Below, one piece after another: positions 1-7,184 of a stretch of DNA of 7,226 nucleotides (its first letter is position 1; each line of letters begins with the position of its first letter). This DNA comes from Anaerolineae bacterium (lineage in GTDB: Bacteria > Chloroflexota > Anaerolineae > B4-G1 > SLSP01), in contig JAFGNI010000062.1 in assembly GCA_016927095.1 (NCBI GenBank), positions 1 through 7,226 on the forward strand, given 5' to 3'. A model generated the notes under the pieces. The model was not told the origin of the DNA and searched no databases. It worked only from the letters and a program-made list of their open reading frames with translations. The position numbers and the translations under genes are program-made.

Positions 1-3000
1 AACCGGTAGGTCACGACGGCGTTCTCGGTGGGCTCGTCACCACTGCCGATTAAGTAGGTCTCGTTGGACAGACTGGAACCCTGGAGATAGAGAATGGGAA
101 CCAGTATGGTTTGCAGGTTGAGTTCGGCACCCGCCGCTAGCTCGAGTTCGTGGCTGCTTGTGCTGCGCAGGTCGATCCGGAAGGCACGGTCCGGCACGAT
201 ACCCCAGTCACTATTGGTGACGACGGCCTTGGGCGTCTCCGTCTCGACGACCTGGAAGCCACGGGCATAGTCATCCACGAAGTCGAGGTACGCGGTGCCC
301 GTGCCCGTGTTGCGGATAGTGAGCGTGGAGACGAAGACGTTGCCGCTCCGCGTCACGCTCCGCTCAAAGCTGAAGTCCGCCTCACCTTGGATGAGCACGA
401 TCTCCCGTTCGACCGTATGGGCAATGCCGCTGCTGGTCGTGGCCCTGAAGCGCAGCGTGTGGGTGCCCACGCCCTTACCCGCCAGATTCACGTTGAACGT
501 ATGGTGGAACGTGCCATCAGGCGGCAGATAGGTGGCGACCTCAGCGCCATCCAGTAAGAGCTTCATCGTCTGGACATCGTCGCGCACATCGCCGCAATCC
601 ACGCCTGCAAGCCCGGGCGGGACCTGTCCGGTCTCGGCGTACCCGCTCTCGGTGCACTTCCACGTGTACTCGACCCCATAGACCGTCACGTCGAGGGTCG
701 TGCCGGTCGGCGCCGTGGTGCCGTTGATGTAGAGCTCGTAGCCGGCGCTGGGGCTGACGAAGGTGGCGTTGCCCGAAACACTATGCACCGCAGGAGTGAC
801 CGACTTGGACACCGCCGTCGGCTCGCCCTCCAGATTGTACGCTTGCACCTGGAGCGTATGGGACTTGAACCAATCCGTACGCGACAGCCCTGCTGCGGCA
901 GGGGAGTAGTAGACCTCATACCGGCTGCCGTCGGGCGACACATCGCGCCCCACAAGCTGTCCGTCCAGGAAGAAGGAGATGCGATCGACGCCCGCGGGAT
1001 CGCTGCCGATGTCGACGTAGAGGGTATAGAACTCATAGACCGAGGAAGGGTAGTCCATCAGCCCATAGGCACCCAGGGTCACGGGATCGGTGCCCGGCGG
1101 CTGCGTCTCAAAGTAGGCATCGGCGCTGTTGTTCCGGTTGCCCGCCGCATCGTCAACGGTGACCTTGTACCAGTAGGTGGTAGCGCTGTCGAGCCCGGTC
1201 AGGGTGACTTGATGGTTGGTCCGGTAAGTGTTGTCCGGAATGGACGTCATGCCAAAGGGCCCCGACTTACCGTAGTCCAGCCGGCTGCGGCATAGCTCGT
1301 CGGTTGTCCAGGCGATCACGGCTTCGTGCTCGGTGCGGCTTGTGACGGTGGGGCCGGAGGTGAACTTCGGCGGGTGGAGGTCACAGGACCAGGTCTCCTC
1401 GTAGCAGTTGTTAGCCTCGCTGCCTTCCGTGATGAGGTTGCCGGTGTCCGCACAGACCTGCATCGTTGCTGAGGTTGCCGCGCAGGCCCAGCTGGCAGGG
1501 ATCGTCCCAGCCCGCGTGGCACCTAGGGCCAGCAGGGTGTCGAAGGTGGCCTGGGCTACCTGGGTGCCGTCACGGTAGAGGGTGACCGTATGTCCTGCCG
1601 GCGCTTCACTGCCACCGGCGTTGCGGAGGATGTAGGTGACGGTCTCCCCGACACGGTCGTACCAAGCGCCGGAGAGCACCAGATCTGCTCGGGGCAGGAC
1701 ATCGATCGTAGCCTGCTGCACGATCTCACCACCGCAGTTCCGCGCCGTGACCGTGACCGTCTTGGCGCCCGGCGTGGCCCAGGTGTAGTTGCGCGTTGCC
1801 TGAGAGCCGGTGTAGTCGCTCTGGCTGGTCGCTTGCCAGGTGTAGGTGATGGGCAGTGTGGCCCCTGCCGGCGAGGGCGTGGCGGTGAATGTGGTCTGGG
1901 TGCCGGTGACCGCTGTTGTGGGCCCATCGAGGGTCAGCCCTGTCAGGGGGGCCGGACATGCCGGCGGCGGCTCGGAGATCGAGACCACGCGGGTGTCCTG
2001 CACGCTGCTGCCGCAGTTCTCCACCGTTACCGTGATCGTCTTGGATCCCGGGGTTGCCCACGTGTAGGACGCCGACGGAGAACTCCCGCTGGTCGGGGCC
2101 TGGTCGGTAGCCTGCCATGTATAGGTGATGGGCGCTGTAGCATTCGCCGGGCTGATTGCCGCGCTGAAGTCATAGGCCGTGTCGATGAGGCCCTGCGTGG
2201 CGCCGCCGATGGTCACACTGGTCGCCGCATAGCAGGGCTCCGGGCCGTAGACGATGATCAACTGCGCTTGGAGACCGCTGGGGGAGGCGATGAACTCGGC
2301 CGTATCGACTGAGCCGAGGGCCGGCTTGATCTTGATGCCGTAGTTGACCAGAGTGCCTGAAGCCCACCCCTGGGCGATGTTGGTGACATCAAACCAGTTC
2401 CAGGTTGTGTTGTTCCAGGCCGTTGCGGGGTCGCCTTGACTCGCGGATCCTATATTGCTGTTCCACGTCACCGTCGATTCGTCCCAGGCGTTGAGAATGG
2501 CCTCGGGCACCATATCTAGTGCTTGGGGGGCTTGAGGTGCCTGCATCGCCATCGCGTAGTAGGGGTGGAGACCCAGCGAGGCGCTGACGACCGTGCTGCC
2601 GGACGGCACACCGGAAACGTCGAAGGAGACAAGGGTGTGATCCTCTTGGCCGGTGGCGTTTCGTTGGACGTAGAGCGTTGAGGCGTTGCCGTGGTTGCTG
2701 TTTGGGTAGAGCTGACTGATGTACGTGTCTGCCAACGGGTTCAGCGTTGCCTTCCGCAGGTAGGTGACGACGAGACGTGGGGTAAGGGTTGCTGCTTCTC
2801 CGGAGTTGTAGTTCTTCCAGCCGGGGAGCCCAACCCCATAGCCGAGCCGCAAGCCGTAGTTGGGCAGGCTACCACGTTGCCACTTCTGCGCGATCGGCGT
2901 GACATCCCAGCGGACCCAGCCGTCAGGTCCCAACGTGCCGGTCGCCTGGTCAACTGCACTGGTGCCCGGTTGGTTGTTCCAGTTGACGGCCATCTCGGTC

Positions 3001-3422
3001 CAGGATGCTGTCACCGGCTGGGCCAGCACGCTGAATGCCGCCGTCGATGAAGTCTGGTACAGCTCCAACGTGGCTGTCAGAATGATGACATCGGCGGGCA
3101 GGTCAAAGGAGATGAGCGTGCGGTAGGTGCCTGCGGGCCCCGATCCGATCCGCAGGGTTGTCTCCGCGCCGTAGTTGGTATCAGGCGCGCTGCTGCTGAC
3201 GTAGCTATCCTGCGTCGCGACAAGCACGCTTTCATAGGCTGTCTGCTGGGTGGCTGCCAGCGTGCTACAGGTGCCGCCGGATGCCGCGGTCAGCGCCGCC
3301 GGTGGGGAGACAACCTGTGCTTGGTCTTCTTGAGCCAGCGCTCCCCCGGTCGCGATGCACAGCACTGCTGCCAGCACAATGATGAAGGCCCATAGGGTGG
3401 GGTTCTTGTAAGGACGGGTCAT
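1..3422 (-). CDS. Large secreted multi-domain surface protein (DNRLRE, PKD, CARDB, Fn3), 3' end cut off by window
   Basis: Read on the minus strand from ATG at 3422, the frame stays open for 1140 codons to position 3 and continues past the edge, so the C-terminus is missing. The start is supported by AGGAGG eight bases upstream and by a signal peptide: residues 1-30, with basic MTRPYK, hydrophobic core AFIIVLAAVL, and likely signal peptidase I cleavage after ALA at 30 (no lipobox). Domains in order: two DNRLRE/CBM96-like modules (about 66-221 and 226-392; motifs WDVTPIAQKW and FDVTNIAQGW), two PKD-like units (397-485, 489-576), a CARDB-like domain (579-680), Fn3 (686-776; TGLDSATTYWYKV), Ig-like segments (782-876 and about 877-1012) and a DUF11/CARDB-like segment (1013 on; TIRNTGTG). 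These folds usually mediate binding or spacing outside the cell. No catalytic motif is visible, and an enzyme or anchor could lie beyond the edge. The exported role is well supported; the ligand is unknown. Confidence 0.93.
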   Translation of the reverse strand, partial: MTRPYKNPTLWAFIIVLAAVLCIATGGALAQEDQAQVVSPPAALTAASGGTCSTLAATQQTAYESVLVATQDSYVSSSAPDTNYGAETTLRIGSGPAGTYRTLISFDLPADVIILTATLELYQTSSTAAFSVLAQPVTASWTEMAVNWNNQPGTSAVDQATGTLGPDGWVRWDVTPIAQKWQRGSLPNYGLRLGYGVGLPGWKNYNSGEAATLTPRLVVTYLRKATLNPLADTYISQLYPNSNHGNASTLYVQRNATGQEDHTLVSFDVSGVPSGSTVVSASLGLHPYYAMAMQAPQAPQALDMVPEAILNAWDESTVTWNSNIGSASQGDPATAWNNTTWNWFDVTNIAQGWASGTLVNYGIKIKPALGSVDTAEFIASPSGLQAQLIIVYGPEPCYAATSVTIGGATQGLIDTAYDFSAAISPANATAPITYTWQATDQAPTSGSSPSASYTWATPGSKTITVTVENCGSSVQDTRVVSISEPPPACPAPLTGLTLDGPTTAVTGTQTTFTATPSPAGATLPITYTWQATSQSDYTGSQATRNYTWATPGAKTVTVTARNCGGEIVQQATIDVLPRADLVLSGAWYDRVGETVTYILRNAGGSEAPAGHTVTLYRDGTQVAQATFDTLLALGATRAGTIPASWACAATSATMQVCADTGNLITEGSEANNCYEETWSCDLHPPKFTSGPTVTSRTEHEAVIAWTTDELCRSRLDYGKSGPFGMTSIPDNTYRTNHQVTLTGLDSATTYWYKVTVDDAAGNRNNSADAYFETQPPGTDPVTLGAYGLMDYPSSVYEFYTLYVDIGSDPAGVDRISFFLDGQLVGRDVSPDGSRYEVYYSPAAAGLSRTDWFKSHTLQVQAYNLEGEPTAVSKSVTPAVHSVSGNATFVSPSAGYELYINGTTAPTGTTLDVTVYGVEYTWKCTESGYAETGQVPPGLAGVDCGDVRDDVQTMKLLLDGAEVATYLPPDGTFHHTFNVNLAGKGVGTHTLRFRATTSSGIAHTVEREIVLIQGEADFSFERSVTRSGNVFVSTLTIRNTGTGTAYLDFVDDYARGFQVVETETPKAVVTNSDWGIVPDRAFRIDLRSTSSHELELAAGAELNLQTILVPILYLQGSSLSNETYLIGSGDEPTENAVVTYR
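1695..2234 (-). repeat. Two tandem PKD-like repeats with paired cysteines
   Basis: Residues 397-485 and 489-576 repeat with a period of 93 residues. Shared cores are PITYTWQAT (from 431 and 524), YTWATPG followed by S or A then KT (453 and 546), and NCG (469 and 562). Each unit also has a cysteine near its start (C397, C489), 73 or 74 residues before the NCG cysteine (C470, C563), which suggests one disulfide per domain. Similarity is visible in the DNA as well, for example around 2110-2140 and 1830-1856. PKD folds act as rigid extracellular spacers or binding modules. Confidence 0.8.
2247..3227 (-). repeat. Two tandem DNRLRE/CBM96-like modules inside the exported protein
   Basis: Residues about 66-221 and 226-392 of the minus-strand protein are two diverged copies of one module. 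Matching landmarks are DSYVSSSAPDTNYG and DTYISQLYPNSNHG (160 residues apart), TLISFDLP and TLVSFDVS, TEMAVNWNN and STVTWNSN, WDVTPIAQKW and FDVTNIAQGW (172 apart), and LPNYGLRL and LVNYGIKI. This pattern is typical of DNRLRE-type modules in exported bacterial proteins, related to carbohydrate-binding family 96. The two copies differ clearly in sequence, so this is an old duplication. Sugar binding is inferred from the family and not shown here. Confidence 0.82.
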
Positions 3423-3430
3423 GCGTCTTT

Positions 3431-3436
3431 CCTCCT
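3431..3436 (-). promoter_or_regulatory. Ribosome binding site of the exported-protein gene
   Basis: The minus strand reads AGGAGG here, an exact anti-16S match, with an eight-base spacer (AAAGACGC) to ATG at 3422. It fixes the start codon of the large leftward gene and implies efficient translation. Confidence 0.9.
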
Positions 3437-3523
3437 GGGTAGTCTTGATGTAAGGTGGCCTCTCACCAGCCGGGATTCCACATCCTTCTACGATGCAAGA
3501 AGATACGGAGACGATTCGGGGTC

Positions 3524-3556
3524 ATTCTCCATGGGCGCTGTCAAAAAACCGTCAAA
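3524..3556 (-). promoter_or_regulatory. Candidate SARP-type operator and promoter for the leftward gene: 11-bp direct repeat plus -10-like box
   Basis: Read leftward, this region gives TTTGACG (3550-3556), a four-base spacer, TTTGACA (3539-3545), nine bases, then GAGAAT (3524-3529), a four-of-six match to the -10 consensus. Heptamer direct repeats with an 11-bp period placed just upstream of -10, standing in for a normal -35, are the known operator layout of SARP-family activators, and the neighbouring gene encodes a protein with a SARP-type DNA-binding end. Transcription would begin near 3517, giving a leader of about 95 bases. With only two copies in GC-rich DNA containing an A-run, chance remains possible. 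No classic 17-bp-spaced -35/-10 pair was found for this gene. Confidence 0.35.
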
Positions 3557-3589
3557 GCGCATCCCTTACATGATCCCGCGCACGATTGG

Positions 3590-3598
3590 TGGTAGAAT
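3590..3598 (+). promoter_or_regulatory. Extended -10 promoter element for the STAND/SARP regulator gene
   Basis: TGGTAGAAT matches the extended -10 form TGn-TATAAT in all but one base of the hexamer (TAGAAT at 3593-3598). There is no good -35 at 16-18 bp; TTACAT at 3567-3572 is 20 bp away. Extended -10 promoters often work without a strong -35. Transcription would start near 3605, leaving a leader of about 30 bases before ATG 3636 and excluding the upstream in-frame ATGs at 3531 and 3597 from the message. Confidence 0.5.
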
Positions 3599-3635
3599 GA
3601 CCTGCATACCGGGCCAGACGTTCATCCGGACTGAC

Positions 3636-6600
3636 ATGGCGCAACTCACGATCAACCTTCTTGGCTCGTTTCAGGTGACGCTGGATGAGCGTCACATCAC
3701 CAACTTCGCAACCGACAAGGCCAGGGCCCTGCTGGCGTTTCTTGCTGTTGAGCGAGACCGCCCCCATCGCCGCGAGGCCCTCGCGGCGTTACTTTGGCCC
3801 GAACAACCTGAGGAGCGGGCACGGCAAAGCCTCCGCCAGGCTCTCCTGCACCTGCGGCAAGCGCTCTGCGATAGCGCTACGGCGTGCCCCTTCATCCTTC
3901 TGGACCGCAATGAGCTGCAGTTGAACCCTGCCGCGGACGTGGTCCTGGATGTGATCGCATTCACCACCCTCGCCGAAGCCTGTGAGTCCCACCAGCACCG
4001 GAGCCGCGAAGCGTGTCTGCCCTGTCTGCGCCGCTCCGCAGCCATGCTTGATGGCTATTCGGGTGAGTTCCTTGCCGGCTTCTCGATTCCCGATAGTGCG
4101 GTCTTTGAGGAATGGGCCCTGATGAAGCAGGAGTGGCTGCACGTCCGCGCGATGGAGGGACTCATGCAGCTGGCGGACTACCACGAACGTCGCGGAGACG
4201 TCAAGATGGCGCGCGCCTACGCGCAGCGACAGGTGCAGCTTGAGCCGTGGCGAGAAGAAGCGCACCGGCAGTTGATGCGCCTCCTCGCGCTAGACGGGCA
4301 GCGCAGCGCGGCGTTGGCGCAGTATGAAACGTGTCGTCGCATCTTGCGCGCCGAGTTTAGCGTCGAGCCTGCGATGGAAACAACCCAACTCCGCGCCCAG
4401 ATAGAGGGCCAAGCCGGGTACGGATACCCACTGGTCTCTGCTCAAGAGCATGCCCCTGTTTTTGATCTGCCTGCAACGCCTTTTCTTGGACGGGAGGCGG
4501 AACTCGCTGAGATCTCAGAATTGCTCGCTAGTCCGCACTGCAGGCTGCTGACCGTGACCGGTCCCGGGGGCATCGGCAAGACGCGGCTCGCGCTTGAAAT
4601 CGCGGAACGCCATCGCGGTTTGTTCGTCGATGGTGTCGCGTTCATTGATCTGGCTGCGGTGACTGGGAGAGACGCGATGGCTGCGGTCATAGGCGATGCC
4701 TTGGCCCTTCCAGCTGACCCCAAGCACGATTGGCGCTGGCTCTGCCAGACCTTGCACAACCGGGAAGTGCTGTTGGTGCTGGACAGTTTTGAGCATCTGG
4801 TGGACGCCGGCGCCTTGTTGAGCGAGCTCCTACATGATGCGCCCGGCGTCATTCTGTTGGTCGTCTCGCGTGAAAGACTGCGCCTGCACGAGGAATGGGT
4901 CTACCCCCTAGGCGGGTTGCCCTATCCATCCTCGCTTGATCTCATAGGGGCGGCGCCTCTGCGCTATGGTGCGTTGGCGCTCTTCCGGCAACGCGCGGTT
5001 CAGGTGCAGCGCCATTTTGCGCTCACGGAAGAGGTTCTGCCCGCCGTCATTCGCATCTGCGCGCTCGTAGACGGGCTCCCCCTGGGGATCGAGCTGGCTG
5101 CCGCTGCAGTTGCCGAACGTTCCTGTCCGGAGATTGCCGAGGCGCTGGCACAGACACTGGATGCTCTGGAGACGACCTTCCGGAACGCGCCAGCGCGCCA
5201 CCATAGCCTCCGTGCGACCTTCGAACACGCCTGGGGGCTGCTGAGCTCCGCCGAGCAGCGATGTTTCACCGCCTTGGCGGTGTTTGCGCTGGGTTTTGAC
5301 AACGAGGCTGCCCGTGCTGTTGCGGATACGGCAGGCAACGATCTCACCACGCTGGTTGCTAAATCATTGCTGACCTTCGACGGCGGAAGGTATGCGTGGC
5401 ACCAGGTCTCGCACCAGTACGCTCAGGAGCGACTCGAAGCTGATCAGGGCCGGGTTGCCGGGTTACGGGACCGGCATTGTGAGTTCTACGCCGGGCGCGT
5501 CGCGGGCTACGCCGCGCTGATGGATGGAGAAGGTGCCCGCGAAGCCCAGGCTGCGATGGAGGCCGACCATGCCAACGTCGAGCGTGCGTGGCGCTGGGCG
5601 GTGTCGCAACGGCGGGTCGCCTCGGTCTCCAAGCTGTTGGTGGGTCTGGCCAAGTTCCACCGTCTGCGTGGTCCGGTACAGGAGGGGCTTGACCTGATCG
5701 GCTATGCGCTGGATAGCCTCGGCAGCAGTGAAGAGACACCCTTGGACTTGCTGGCACGGTTGAGGGTCGAACAGGCTCAGCTCTTCAGTCTACAACAGCG
5801 GTACGAGGATGCGTTGGCCTGCATTGAGCAGCTGATCGAGCTAGGTACACGGCGCTCTTCTGGAATGTGGTTGGGCACCGGGCTTTTCCTGCGGGGTCAG
5901 ACGCTTCAGCAGCAAGGTCAATATGAGGAGGCGCTCAGGGCCCTGGAGGAGGGGCTCTGGAGCCTGGATGCTCTGGGTAGCTCGGCGGCTGCCGATTCCG
6001 AGATCGAGCGCCTGATGGCCAACTTGATGCGGGAGCTGGGAAACATCGCCACGCGGCAGGGCGAACAGCTCCAGGCGCAACAACGCTACGAGCAGGCTTT
6101 GCGCAGCTATCAAGCGCTCCACGATCTGCGAGGCGAAAGCGCTGTGCTCAACAACCTGGGCGCCCTTGCGTGGGATCGCGGGGACTATGCGCTGGCACAG
6201 GCACGGCTTATCGAGGCGCTGAAGCTTTACCGGATGCTGGGTAATCTCTCCGGTGAGGCCAAGGCCTTGAATAACCTCGCCAATCTTGCCGCCGATCAAT
6301 ATGACTACGACAGGGCGCTACGGCACTACCAAGATGTGCTCGAGATCCATCGTGCTACCCACAATACCCAGGCGCAAAGCGCGGCTCTGAACAACTTGGG
6401 TGCGCTTTTGTGGGAATTGGGGCGCTATCGCGAGGCACGGGATGCTTATCGAAGGGCGCTCACACTCTATCGCGCGAGCGGCAATCGCCAGGCAGAAGGT
6501 GAGACCCTCGGCAACCTGAGCTTGCTTGAGCTACGTACCGGGAACCTGCAGGCGGCGCTGGCGTGGGGGCGGCAAGCCGTGTCTACCTCAAAGGGTTGCC

Positions 6601-7091
6601 ACGATGTCATCAACCTGGCCAACGTCTACAGCTACTTGGGCAAGATCCATGCCGCAGCGCACCAGTGGTGTGAGGCAGATGCCGCTTATCGCGCGGCCCT
6701 GGCTATCCGCACGGAGGTTCCCCATCCGGGACGCCTGCTCGAGCTGACCGCCTGTCTTGCCTATCTGACCTGGCAGCAGGGCGACGCGGCTCAAGCCCTG
6801 ATCGATCTCACGCCGGTCCTCGAGGCACTGGAGGAGGACGCCGCCCTTGAGGGCTCAGAGGAGCCCTACGAGGTCTACTGGGTCTGCTATGAGGTTCTCC
6901 GCGCCAATGGGGATCCGCGGGCTGCTTCTCTCCTGGCAACGGCAAAGCAACGGTTGATGGCGCATGCCGATCAGATCTCCGATATGAGTCTCCGACAGTC
7001 ATTCCTCGAGAACGTTCCCGCCAACAGCCGTATCGCTCGTTCCCAATCGACGAGCAATCCCGATATCTCCTCGGAAACCTGCGCAAGATGA
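3636..7091 (+). CDS. SARP-type STAND transcriptional regulator (winged helix, BTAD, NB-ARC-like ATPase, TPR)
   Basis: A cytoplasmic 1151-residue regulator of the AfsR-like/STAND class. Residues about 1-95 form the OmpR-like winged helix of SARP proteins (LTINLLGSFQV; recognition-helix region RARQSLRQALLHLRQ). BTAD covers about 105-257 (EPWREEAHRQLMRLLA, then SAALAQYETCRRIL). After a linker comes FLGRE (283-287) and a P-loop ATPase: Walker A GPGGIGKT (309-316), Walker B LLVLD ending at D383, SRERL from 411, GLPL (480-483), and a winged-helix end marked by WHQVSHQYA with H589. The rest is TPR helices, including exact 40-residue units at 798-1037. In this class the TPR end usually senses a ligand or partner, the ATPase switches state, and the N-terminus binds DNA. 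I chose ATG 3636, not the in-frame ATGs at 3531 or 3597: family homology begins at MAQLTINLLG and a promoter lies between. No strong ribosome binding site precedes it (only GGA at 3628-3630). The effector is unknown. Confidence 0.93.
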   Translation: MAQLTINLLGSFQVTLDERHITNFATDKARALLAFLAVERDRPHRREALAALLWPEQPEERARQSLRQALLHLRQALCDSATACPFILLDRNELQLNPAADVVLDVIAFTTLAEACESHQHRSREACLPCLRRSAAMLDGYSGEFLAGFSIPDSAVFEEWALMKQEWLHVRAMEGLMQLADYHERRGDVKMARAYAQRQVQLEPWREEAHRQLMRLLALDGQRSAALAQYETCRRILRAEFSVEPAMETTQLRAQIEGQAGYGYPLVSAQEHAPVFDLPATPFLGREAELAEISELLASPHCRLLTVTGPGGIGKTRLALEIAERHRGLFVDGVAFIDLAAVTGRDAMAAVIGDALALPADPKHDWRWLCQTLHNREVLLVLDSFEHLVDAGALLSELLHDAPGVILLVVSRERLRLHEEWVYPLGGLPYPSSLDLIGAAPLRYGALALFRQRAVQVQRHFALTEEVLPAVIRICALVDGLPLGIELAAAAVAERSCPEIAEALAQTLDALETTFRNAPARHHSLRATFEHAWGLLSSAEQRCFTALAVFALGFDNEAARAVADTAGNDLTTLVAKSLLTFDGGRYAWHQVSHQYAQERLEADQGRVAGLRDRHCEFYAGRVAGYAALMDGEGAREAQAAMEADHANVERAWRWAVSQRRVASVSKLLVGLAKFHRLRGPVQEGLDLIGYALDSLGSSEETPLDLLARLRVEQAQLFSLQQRYEDALACIEQLIELGTRRSSGMWLGTGLFLRGQTLQQQGQYEEALRALEEGLWSLDALGSSAAADSEIERLMANLMRELGNIATRQGEQLQAQQRYEQALRSYQALHDLRGESAVLNNLGALAWDRGDYALAQARLIEALKLYRMLGNLSGEAKALNNLANLAADQYDYDRALRHYQDVLEIHRATHNTQAQSAALNNLGALLWELGRYREARDAYRRALTLYRASGNRQAEGETLGNLSLLELRTGNLQAALAWGRQAVSTSKGCHDVINLANVYSYLGKIHAAAHQWCEADAAYRAALAIRTEVPHPGRLLELTACLAYLTWQQGDAAQALIDLTPVLEALEEDAALEGSEEPYEVYWVCYEVLRANGDPRAASLLATAKQRLMAHADQISDMSLRQSFLENVPANSRIARSQSTSNPDISSETCAR
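6027..6746 (+). repeat. Six tandem 40-residue TPR units (exact 120-bp period)
   Basis: Units start at 6027, 6147, 6267, 6387, 6507 and 6627 without any insertion or deletion. Each carries an L/N-rich first helix (such as LNNLGALAWDRGDY) and a second helix ending in an ALxLY-like pattern, followed by a turn such as GNLSGEAKA. A seventh, partly aligned unit begins at 6747 (TACLAYLTWQQGDAAQA). Upstream, more degenerate TPR-like helices occur (for example QQQGQYEEALRALEEGL near 5913-5960). The array forms a superhelix and is the likely sensor or partner-binding surface of the regulator. Confidence 0.85.
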
Positions 7092-7129
7092 CACGACCCC
7101 ACTCCGGAACAGGCTCGCCGTCAGGATCA

Positions 7130-7158
7130 TTGCACCGGCACACGACCTCGGCTAGAAT
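7130..7158 (+). promoter_or_regulatory. Promoter of the gene entering at the right edge
   Basis: TTGCAC (7130-7135) and TAGAAT (7153-7158) are separated by exactly 17 bp. The -10 hexamer is the same as the one used upstream of the regulator gene. Transcription would begin near 7165, about 33 bases before the GTG start at 7198. Its position 38 bases after the regulator stop codon suggests that the next gene is transcribed independently and does not depend only on readthrough. I saw no convincing hairpin terminator between 7092 and 7129. Confidence 0.55.
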
Positions 7159-7184
7159 AGAGGCGGTGGTCTTGGCAAGAGAAA

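Noticed and set aside
150..557. A 135-codon plus-strand open frame
   Set aside because: Antisense to the C-terminal part of the exported protein; its reading depends on the same GC-biased codons and shows no motif.
783..1295. A 170-codon plus-strand open frame
   Set aside because: Antisense shadow of the Fn3 and Ig-like coding segment; no ribosome site and no family resemblance.
1590..2312. A 240-codon plus-strand open frame
   Set aside because: It lies antisense to the PKD and DNRLRE coding region, its product is Arg/Gly-rich with no recognisable motif, and the opposite strand encodes clear domains in an unbroken 1140-codon frame. GC-rich codon bias explains it.
3539..3555. TTGACA/TTGACG on the minus strand read as ordinary -35 boxes
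   Set aside because: No acceptable -10 hexamer lies 16-18 bp downstream of either copy (CCCCGA and ATGGAG at the 17-bp positions), so a standard sigma-70 layout does not fit; the direct-repeat operator reading is preferred, with low confidence.
3789..4265. Minus-strand open frames of 117-158 codons opposite the regulator
   Set aside because: They lie opposite the conserved winged-helix and BTAD coding sequence and have no initiation signals or recognisable domains.
5841..6299. A 152-codon minus-strand open frame opposite the TPR array
   Set aside because: Its leucine-rich look is the complement of the repeated TPR codons; no start signal or family match.
7092..7129. Possible terminator after the regulator gene
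   Set aside because: No inverted repeat with a following T-run is visible in this stretch; only short GC-rich fragments without a stable pairing pattern.
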